DNA from: DATARN01 sp036264135
Lineage (GTDB): Bacteria > Actinomycetota > Acidimicrobiia > Acidimicrobiales > Palsa-688
Length of the DNA: 64,000 nt
Assembly: GCA_036264135.1 (NCBI GenBank)
Contig: DATARN010000094.1
Coordinates: 1 to 64,000 of the forward strand
Direction: 5' to 3'
Under the pieces are notes generated by a model. The model made no database searches. It was given only the letters and a program-made list of their open reading frames with translations, and was not told the DNA's origin. Shown here piece after piece: positions 58,663 to 64,000 of this stretch. Position 1 is the first letter of the stretch; every line of letters begins with the position of its first letter. A program made the translations under genes and the position numbers.

Positions 58663-58668
58663 GCCCCG

Positions 58669-58932
58669 TCAGCCGTCGCTCTGGCCGCCGCGTCCGGCGA
58701 AGCGGGCCGAGCGGATGTAGGCGGCGTCGAGGTCGGGGCGGGAGAAGCGCAGATGCCCGCCGAGGGTGACCTGGCAGGGCAGGCGACCCGTCTTGGCCCA
58801 GTGGTAGATCGTGCTCACCGGAACCCCCAGATACCCGGCGGCCTCGGCCCGGCTGAGCAATTTTTCCGGTACTGGTGATGACGAATCGAACGGCGCGTCG
58901 GCCACGCTGTCCGGCATCTCGTCCGATCCCAT
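58669..58932 (-). CDS. BldC-like HTH protein (second copy)
   Basis: 87 residues: a disordered 25-residue lead, then EKLLSRAEAAGYLGVPVSTI, YHWAKTGRLPCQVTLGGHLR and FSRPDLDAAY. It shares the W-A-x-x-G-R-(I/L)-P-C-x-V-T-L-G-G-H-x-R-F core with the BldC-like gene at 38047. Either a developmental regulator or an excisionase-type DNA bender; no recombinase gene is adjacent, so the regulator reading is preferred. Confidence 0.82.
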   Translation of the reverse strand: MGSDEMPDSVADAPFDSSSPVPEKLLSRAEAAGYLGVPVSTIYHWAKTGRLPCQVTLGGHLRFSRPDLDAAYIRSARFAGRGGQSDG

Positions 58933-59037
58933 AGCCCAACGGTCCTTTCGCCGATCTGCGTCCGGTTACGCCTGTTACGAAACGGACATGTGCCGGAATG
59001 TTGCCACAGCAAGCATCCTCGGCGGAACCATCGACTG

Positions 59038-59060
59038 CTGACGAATGCTGACGAATGCTG
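59038..59060 (+). repeat. short tandem repeat at the phosphoesterase start
   Basis: CTGACGAATG occurs twice in tandem (59038-59047, 59048-59057) and is followed by CTG-AATG. Each unit contains an ATG, so slippage here would move a potential start codon in or out of frame with the lipoprotein gene behind it. Confidence 0.6.
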
Positions 59061-59077
59061 AATGCGCTCGCCGGGGT

Positions 59078-60502
59078 GTGAGACGGCAGTTGGCGGCGGC
59101 CGCCACCGCCCTCACGGTAGTCGCGGCCTGTACCGCGTCGCCGCCCAAGGGCGGCAACGGGGCCGGCGGGGCGCCCGACATCCACCGGATCCGCCATGTG
59201 GTGGTGATCATGCAGGAGAACCGCTCGTTCGACACCTATTTCGGCACCTACCCGGGCGCCGACGGGATCCCGATGGTCAACGGCCGGCCCTCGGTTTGTC
59301 TGCCGGCGGTCGCCGGACCGTGCGTCGCCCCGTTCCACGACGCCGCCGACGTGAACAGCGGCGGCCCCCACAGCCAGCAGGCGTCGCTGGCCGACATCGA
59401 CGGCGGCAGTATGGACGGCTTCGTCAAGCGGGCCGCGGCCGGGGGACGGGGCTGTGCCAGCCTGACCGATCCCGACTGCACCAACGGGTCGGTACCCGAC
59501 GTCATGGGGTGGAAGGACGCCCGCGAGATTCCCAACTATTGGGCCTACGCCCACAACTTCGTGCTCCAGGACCACATGTTCGAGCCGAACGCCTCGTGGA
59601 GCCTTCCCGCCCACCTCTTCCTCGTTTCCGAATGGTCGGCCAAATGCACGGTGGCCGCCGACCCGGCGAGCTGCACCAACGCCCTCCAGGATCCCGGGAA
59701 CCCCGCGGACAAGGGCGGGGCGTTCGCGGCGCCGCCCGCCTCTCCCCCCGCCGACTATGCCTGGACCGACCTGACCTACCTGATGTACCGCCAGAAGGTC
59801 TCCTGGGGCTACTACGTGGTACCCGGCCGTGAACCCGATTGCCAGGACCCGTCGGAGTTCACCTGCGTTCAGGGTGCCCTCAACGCCCGCACCCCCGGGA
59901 TATGGAACCCGCTGCCCTCATTCGACACCGTCCGCCAGGACGGCCAGATCGGAAATGTCCAGGCGATGAGCAGCTTCTTCCTGCAGGCGCAGGCCGGGAC
60001 GTTGCCGGCGGTGTCGTGGGTCGTGCCGTCCTCGGCGGTGAGCGAACACCCCCCATCGCCGACGTCGGCCGGACAGGCGTACGTGACCAGTGTGATCAAT
60101 GCCGTCATGCGCAGTCCCGACTGGAGTTCGACGGCCATCTTCCTGACCTGGGACGACTGGGGCGGCTTCTACGACCATGTGGTGCCGCCGTCGGTGGACC
60201 AGAACGGGTACGGCCTGCGGGTCCCCGGACTGGTGATCAGCCCGTACGCCAAACAGGGCGTCATCGACCACCAGACGCTGAGCTTCGACGCCTACGCCAA
60301 GTTCATCGAGGACGACTTCTTGGGGGGCCAGCGCCTCGACCCCCGCACCGACGGTCGTCCCGATCCCCGCCCCGATGTCCGGGAAACGGCGCCCCAGCTG
60401 GGCAACCTGGTGAACGACTTCAACTTCTCGCAGCCGCCTCGACCGCCGCTGCTCCTCCCCGTTCACCCGCCACCGGGGCCGCCGTCGATTCCGGGGTCCT
60501 AG
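59078..60502 (+). CDS. secreted phospholipase C/acid phosphatase-type phosphoesterase (lipoprotein)
   Basis: 474 residues from the GTG chosen here. The lipoprotein signal RRQLAAAATALTVVAAC is ideal (lipid Cys18), which favours this start over an ATG at 59045. The catalytic domain is of the bacterial phospholipase C / AcpA phosphoesterase type: IMQENRSFDTYFGTYPGADG, then HMFEPNASWSLPAHLFLVSEWS and FLTWDDWGGFYDHVVPPSVD. Metal-binding and nucleophile residues (Glu, Asn, Thr, Asp, His) are visible in these blocks. It could hydrolyse phospholipids or organic phosphate outside the cell. Pro-rich C-terminus. Its stop overlaps the HD gene stop on the other strand by 4 nt. Confidence 0.9.
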   Translation: MRRQLAAAATALTVVAACTASPPKGGNGAGGAPDIHRIRHVVVIMQENRSFDTYFGTYPGADGIPMVNGRPSVCLPAVAGPCVAPFHDAADVNSGGPHSQQASLADIDGGSMDGFVKRAAAGGRGCASLTDPDCTNGSVPDVMGWKDAREIPNYWAYAHNFVLQDHMFEPNASWSLPAHLFLVSEWSAKCTVAADPASCTNALQDPGNPADKGGAFAAPPASPPADYAWTDLTYLMYRQKVSWGYYVVPGREPDCQDPSEFTCVQGALNARTPGIWNPLPSFDTVRQDGQIGNVQAMSSFFLQAQAGTLPAVSWVVPSSAVSEHPPSPTSAGQAYVTSVINAVMRSPDWSSTAIFLTWDDWGGFYDHVVPPSVDQNGYGLRVPGLVISPYAKQGVIDHQTLSFDAYAKFIEDDFLGGQRLDPRTDGRPDPRPDVRETAPQLGNLVNDFNFSQPPRPPLLLPVHPPPGPPSIPGS

Positions 60503-60996
60503 TCGTCGTCGGCCGCCTTGAGCGCCCGGCCCAGCGGCGCCGGGACGGTCCAGCGCTCGGGCGGCAGGTGGTGCTCGCGGGCCCAGGTCACCGTCAACCG
60601 GTCGCTGCCGGCGCCCGCCAGGAGGTCGGCCCCGAGGGCGTCGTGACGCAGGTACCGGGCGGCCCGGCCGCTCCCGGCCGCCAGGCGGTCCCGGCCGGCG
60701 GCCAGCGCGGCGACCGTGACGATGGCCCGGCGCAGCGGACCGAGACGGGACTCGACCTTGCCCACGTCGTGCAGGAGGGCGGCGGGTACCGCGACCGGCT
60801 CCACCGGGCCGAGCCGGCGGGCGACGGCGACGGCGTGGCGGCGGTCCGGTCCGGACATCTGCTCCCAGAGCGCCACCTCCCGATCGGCCAGAAAGGACCG
60901 GGCCCACCTGTCGTCGGCGGCCGGCGGCCCCCCGGGCCACAACGAGGTGAAGAAGCGTCGGGCCAGGTGGCCGATCGGCCCGAACCGGGTGTTCAC
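60499..60996 (-). CDS. HD-domain hydrolase
   Basis: 165 residues with an HD metal site: RHAVAVARR then PAALLHDVGKVESRLG, and a later HDALGADLLAGAG and REHHLPPER. Acts on a phosphoester; target unknown. GTG start overlaps the site-2 protease stop (GTGA), so the pair is co-expressed. Confidence 0.85.
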   Translation of the reverse strand: MNTRFGPIGHLARRFFTSLWPGGPPAADDRWARSFLADREVALWEQMSGPDRRHAVAVARRLGPVEPVAVPAALLHDVGKVESRLGPLRRAIVTVAALAAGRDRLAAGSGRAARYLRHDALGADLLAGAGSDRLTVTWAREHHLPPERWTVPAPLGRALKAADDD

Positions 60997-61706
60997 TGCA
61001 GCAGGCGGACCCACAACCGCAGGGCCGGGTCGAACAGGCGCGACAGCGCCTGGGGTTCGAGGAGGACGACGCCCAGCACGATGAACATCCCGTAGCGCTG
61101 CAAGGTGGCCCATCCCTGTTCCCAGTCCTTCGGGAGCACCCGGGTGATCACCGACGAGCCGTCGAGGGGCGGGATGGGGATCAGGTTGAACACGGCCAGG
61201 AAGACGTTGGTGACGCCCAGGGCCACGAGGATCCGGTTGCGCCACGGCCCGGACGCAGTCGACAGAAACGCCAGGTGTTCCTGGCGCAGCCACAGCGCGG
61301 CGATCGCCGCCAGGGCGATGTTGGTGGCCGGGCCGGCCAGGCTGACCAGTACGGACTGGTTGCGGGGGTGGCGCAACTGGGTCGGGTTGACGGGGACCGG
61401 TTTGGCGTAGCCGAACACGCTGTGGCCGGTCACCGCCAGCAGGGCAGGAAGGAGCAGGGTCCCGAACAGGTCGACGTGGCGGACGGGGTTCAAGGTGAGG
61501 CGGCCGGCCCGCTGGGCGGTGTCGTCGCCGCACGCCAGGGCGGCCACGCCGTGGGCCACCTCGTGGAGGATGACCGACGGGATGAGGACGAGGAGGAAGA
61601 GGGCGGTACCGGAGGTGAACGTCAGCACATGGCGGGAGATGGCCAGGACGACCAGAACCCCGACGATGCCGAACACGATCACCCGGTCGCGCGTCACGGC
61701 CGCCAT
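60993..61706 (-). CDS. site-2 protease family (M50) membrane metalloprotease
   Basis: 237 residues with several membrane helices. Zinc site HEVAHG in VILHEVAHGVAALACGDD and the second motif NLIPIPPLDGSSV are present, so it is likely active. Relatives cleave membrane-bound anti-sigma or signalling proteins. It lacks a PDZ domain and belongs to the small FlaE/YwhC-like group. Substrate unknown; follows a DksA-type gene. Confidence 0.92.
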   Translation of the reverse strand: MAAVTRDRVIVFGIVGVLVVLAISRHVLTFTSGTALFLLVLIPSVILHEVAHGVAALACGDDTAQRAGRLTLNPVRHVDLFGTLLLPALLAVTGHSVFGYAKPVPVNPTQLRHPRNQSVLVSLAGPATNIALAAIAALWLRQEHLAFLSTASGPWRNRILVALGVTNVFLAVFNLIPIPPLDGSSVITRVLPKDWEQGWATLQRYGMFIVLGVVLLEPQALSRLFDPALRLWVRLLQ

Positions 61707-61751
61707 GCTGTCAGGTCGGGCTGCGGTCAGCGGACCGCAGAGCGAGGTTGG

Positions 61752-62090
61752 CTAGCGCTTGGAGGCGCAGTCGATGCAGTACCGGGCGGCCGGCTTGGCC
61801 TCGAGGCGGGCGGCGCCGATCGGTTTGCCGCACGCTTCGCAGTACCCGTAGGTGGCGCTGTCCAGCTTGCCGATGGCGTGCTCCACCTCGGCGAGAGTCT
61901 CCTGCAGCTTGGCGGCCAACGCCTCCGCTTCGCCCCGCTCGGCGGTCACCTGGCTGGAGTCGGCGAAGTTGGAGTCGTAGTTGAGACCGACGGCGCCGTA
62001 GCCCAGTTCGCTCAGCCGGGCGCGGAGCGAATCTCGTTCCTCTTCGAGGAGCGATCGGAGGCCGGCGGTCGTCGCATCGGTCGACGTCAT
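61752..62090 (-). CDS. DksA/TraR-type zinc-finger protein
   Basis: 112 residues: a helical hairpin (SLLEEERDSLRARLSELG, LAAKLQETLAEVEHAIGKLD) and a C4 zinc finger (YCEACGKPIG, then RYCIDC). In DksA the coiled tip reaches the RNA polymerase secondary channel; here the tip sequence is not the DxxDxA of DksA, so it is probably a general DksA/RbpA-like or CarD-unrelated zinc protein. Confidence 0.88.
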   Translation of the reverse strand: MTSTDATTAGLRSLLEEERDSLRARLSELGYGAVGLNYDSNFADSSQVTAERGEAEALAAKLQETLAEVEHAIGKLDSATYGYCEACGKPIGAARLEAKPAARYCIDCASKR

Positions 62091-62111
62091 AGCGAGAGTG
62101 TAACCCTCACG

Positions 62112-63098
62112 TCATCTGGGCGACGCTTCGTTCACCGGTTTCTGACGCCGGGCCCGGGGGTGGGCGGCCTCGTAGGCGGATCGCAGACGTTCCGTCGACA
62201 CCTTGGTGTACACCTGGGTGGTGGCGATGGAGGCGTGGCCCAACAGCTCCTGAACCACCCGGATGTCGGCGCCGTGGTCGAGCATGTGGGTGGCGCAGCT
62301 GTGGCGCAGCACGTGGGGCGTGAGGCGCTCGCCCAGGCCGACCTTGTCGCCGTAGCGGCGCACGATGCCCCACGCCCCCTGGCGCGACAGGCGACCGCCC
62401 CGGGCGTTGAGGAACACCGCCTCGGAGTCGCCCCGGCGGGCCCAGTGGCTGGGGCTGAGGGCGCCCCGGCCGTTCGGCGACAACCACTCGTCGAGGGCGA
62501 CGTGGGCGTAGCGGCCGAGGGGCACGAGCCGCTCCTTGGCCCCCTTTCCGAACACCCTGATGACCCCCGAGTCGAGGGCCAGGTCGCGCAGGGACAGCCC
62601 GACCAGTTCGGAGATCCGCATGCCGGTGCCATACAGGAGCTCGAGGATGGCCCGGTCCCGCCGGGCGGTGGCGTCCTCGCCGACCACCGCCGCCAGCAGG
62701 CCGGCGACCTCATCCTCGGTCAGCGCCTTCGGGAGGCCCTGGGGAACCTTGGGACGGCCCACGTCGCCGGTCGGGTCGCTGCCGACGTGGCCCTCATCGG
62801 CCAGGAAGCGGTGCAGGGACCGCACCGCGACCAGCGCCCGGGCCACGCTCGACGGCGCCCGCCCCGACGCCCACAAGTCGGCGACGTACGCCAGGACGTC
62901 GGGCTCGGCCACGTCGGCCAGGGCCAGTTGGCGCCGGCGCAGCCACGTCTCGTAGGCCCGCAGGTCTCTGCGGTAGGCCGAGAGGGTGTTGGCCGCCCTC
63001 CCCCGCTCGACGGACAACCAGGACAAGAACTCTTCGCCGTCCAGGCTGAGGGGCACCGCGCCGGCCGGAGCCGCCGCCGCCCCCTTTTCCACCTTCAC
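62112..63098 (-). CDS. xerD: site-specific tyrosine recombinase XerD
   Basis: 328 residues: N-terminal SAM-like core-binding domain (FLSWLSVERGRAANTLSAYR), then the catalytic domain with the Arg of TGMRISELVGLSL, Lys of FGKGAKERLVPLG, H-x-x-R in LTPHVLRHSCATHML, the His of LLGHASIATTQ and the Tyr of TQVYTKVS. It resolves chromosome dimers at dif with XerC, or acts alone. GTG start overlaps the ald stop (GTGA). Confidence 0.94.
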   Translation of the reverse strand: MKVEKGAAAAPAGAVPLSLDGEEFLSWLSVERGRAANTLSAYRRDLRAYETWLRRRQLALADVAEPDVLAYVADLWASGRAPSSVARALVAVRSLHRFLADEGHVGSDPTGDVGRPKVPQGLPKALTEDEVAGLLAAVVGEDATARRDRAILELLYGTGMRISELVGLSLRDLALDSGVIRVFGKGAKERLVPLGRYAHVALDEWLSPNGRGALSPSHWARRGDSEAVFLNARGGRLSRQGAWGIVRRYGDKVGLGERLTPHVLRHSCATHMLDHGADIRVVQELLGHASIATTQVYTKVSTERLRSAYEAAHPRARRQKPVNEASPR

Positions 63099-64000
63099 AT
63101 CGGTTCGGCGAAAGGGTCGACGCAGGGCAGGCCCAGGGCTTCGCCCACCGCGTCGTTGGTCACCCGGCCGGACACAGTCGTGAGGCCGCCCCGCAGCGAC
63201 GGGTCGGAGGCGGCCGCCACCGGGCCCTGGTTGGCCACCTCGACGATGTAGGGCAGCGTGGCGTTGGTCAGGGCGTAGGTGGAGGTGTGAGGCACGGCGC
63301 CGGGCATGTTGCCGACGGCGTAGTGCAGGACGCCATGGCGGAAGTACACCGGGTCGGTATGGGTCGTCTCGTGGGTCGTGGCCACGCACCCGCCTTGGTC
63401 GACGGCCACGTCGACGATCACCGACCCGGGTTTCATGGCCGCCACCATGTCCTCGGTCACCACCACCGGAGCCCGGCCGCCGGCCACGAGGACCGCCCCG
63501 ATCACCAAGTCGGCGCGGGCCACCGCCCGCTCGATGGCCCCCCGGTTGGAGGCGAGGGTCATGATGCGCCCCCGGTGGATCTGGTCGACCCAGCGCAGCC
63601 GGTCGATGCTCTTGTCGAGCAGCAGCACCTCGGCCTCCATGCCCTGGGCGATCCAGGCGGCGTTCCAGCCGACGTTGCCGGCGCCGAGGACCACCACCCG
63701 AGCGGGGCGCACGCCGGGGGCGCCCCCGAGAAGGACGCCGCGCCCGCCGTTGGTGCGCTCCAGGTAGTGCGCCCCCACCTGGGTGGCCATGCGGCCCGCC
63801 ACCTCGCTCATGGGGGCCAGCAGGGGTAACGACCCGTCGGGCAGCTGGACCGTCTCGTAGGCCAGGCTGGTCGTGCCCGCGGCCAGCAGCGCCTTGGCCA
63901 CGTCGGGGTAGGCGGCCAGGTGGAGGTAGGTGAACAGCACCAGGTCCGGGCGGAGGAAGGCGAACTCCTCGGGTTGGGGCTCCTTGACCTTGACGACCAG
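63095..64000 (-). CDS. ald: alanine dehydrogenase, 5' truncated by window end
   Basis: Interconverts alanine and pyruvate with NAD. The frame runs to the window edge (reading KVKEPQPEEFAFLRPDLVLF), so the start is outside. Seen: FTYLHLAAYPDVAKALL, VVVLGAGNVGWNAAWIAQGM (NAD fold), VDQIHRGRIMTLASN, VDVAVDQGGCVATTHETTH, and MPGAVPHTSTYALTNATLPY. About 300 C-terminal residues of a family near 370 are present. Confidence 0.96.
   Translation of the reverse strand: MVVKVKEPQPEEFAFLRPDLVLFTYLHLAAYPDVAKALLAAGTTSLAYETVQLPDGSLPLLAPMSEVAGRMATQVGAHYLERTNGGRGVLLGGAPGVRPARVVVLGAGNVGWNAAWIAQGMEAEVLLLDKSIDRLRWVDQIHRGRIMTLASNRGAIERAVARADLVIGAVLVAGGRAPVVVTEDMVAAMKPGSVIVDVAVDQGGCVATTHETTHTDPVYFRHGVLHYAVGNMPGAVPHTSTYALTNATLPYIVEVANQGPVAAASDPSLRGGLTTVSGRVTNDAVGEALGLPCVDPFAEPM

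Noticed and set aside
58669..58932. Excisionase of an integrated element
   Set aside because: No integrase, attachment repeats or phage genes nearby; XerD at 62.1-63.1 kb looks like the housekeeping enzyme.
61275..63251. 658-aa plus-strand frame
   Set aside because: Antisense of the M50 protease, DksA-type and XerD genes, all of which have full motifs.

Overview
The window is very GC-rich, densely coded DNA from an actinobacterium. Support: a WhiB Fe-S regulator, BldC-type regulators, a DDN/F420-type oxidoreductase, polyphosphate glucokinase, many GTG starts and ATGA/GTGA stop-start overlaps, a C-x2-C zinc-type S18, and the order gcvH - GarA-like FHA protein - MerR - bifunctional nuclease - MerR known from Mycobacterium tuberculosis (Rv1826-Rv1830). 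A deep lineage such as Acidimicrobiia is my best guess, an inference from style rather than from a marker gene. No rRNA, CRISPR array, prophage or insertion sequence was found; one tRNA (Pro, GGG) is present.

Layout. 1-3.3 kb: phosphoketolase (cut by the window edge) and acetate kinase, a pair that turns xylulose-5-P/fructose-6-P into acetate plus ATP, then a small membrane protein and a thioesterase. 3.3-7.2 kb: FNT channel, polyphosphate glucokinase, PhoU-like protein, a possible 45-aa membrane peptide and a CHAD protein, a phosphate/polyphosphate-themed stretch. 8.4-10.8 kb: F420-type oxidoreductase, ECF sigma factor and a membrane-anchored Vgb-like beta-propeller. 10.9-13.9 kb: a cell-wall surface protein with five cysteine-pair repeats and an LPATG sorting signal, followed by an L,D-transpeptidase lipoprotein. 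14-24.5 kb: mixed accessory genes (E-set protein, DUF1697, a PGM1-like ATP-grasp ligase, an MFS exporter, membrane proteins, a thiolase, a MerR/hydrolase pair).

24.5-32.4 kb: glycine cleavage genes gcvPB, gcvPA, gcvT and gcvH enclosing the FHA-MerR-hpt-BFN-MerR block. The lipoamide dehydrogenase is not here. 32.5-37.3 kb: DoxX-like protein with a long Lys/Ala tail, a nucleotidyltransferase fused to a degenerate phosphomannomutase, PgsA, YceI. 37.5-39.4 kb: orphan S18, BldC-like regulator, vapBC, tRNA-Pro. 39.4-42.0 kb: HMG-CoA lyase and acyl-CoA carboxylase beta subunit (leucine breakdown). 42.0-42.5 kb: a non-coding cluster of hairpins with five copies of one palindromic unit, the least explained element of the window.

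42.5-53.3 kb: PP2C/SpoIIE phosphatase, Der GTPase, a DUF512 protein, IspH, a WhiB-sigma pair, and an aroH-tyrA-aroA-cmk-plsC operon. 53.4-64 kb: a large secreted sialidase-fold protein, rluB-scpB-scpA, trpS, a second BldC-like regulator, a secreted phospholipase C-type phosphoesterase, an HD protein with a site-2 protease, a DksA/TraR protein, XerD and alanine dehydrogenase (cut by the window end). Genes overlap or abut at most joints, so many start choices rest on stop-start coupling.
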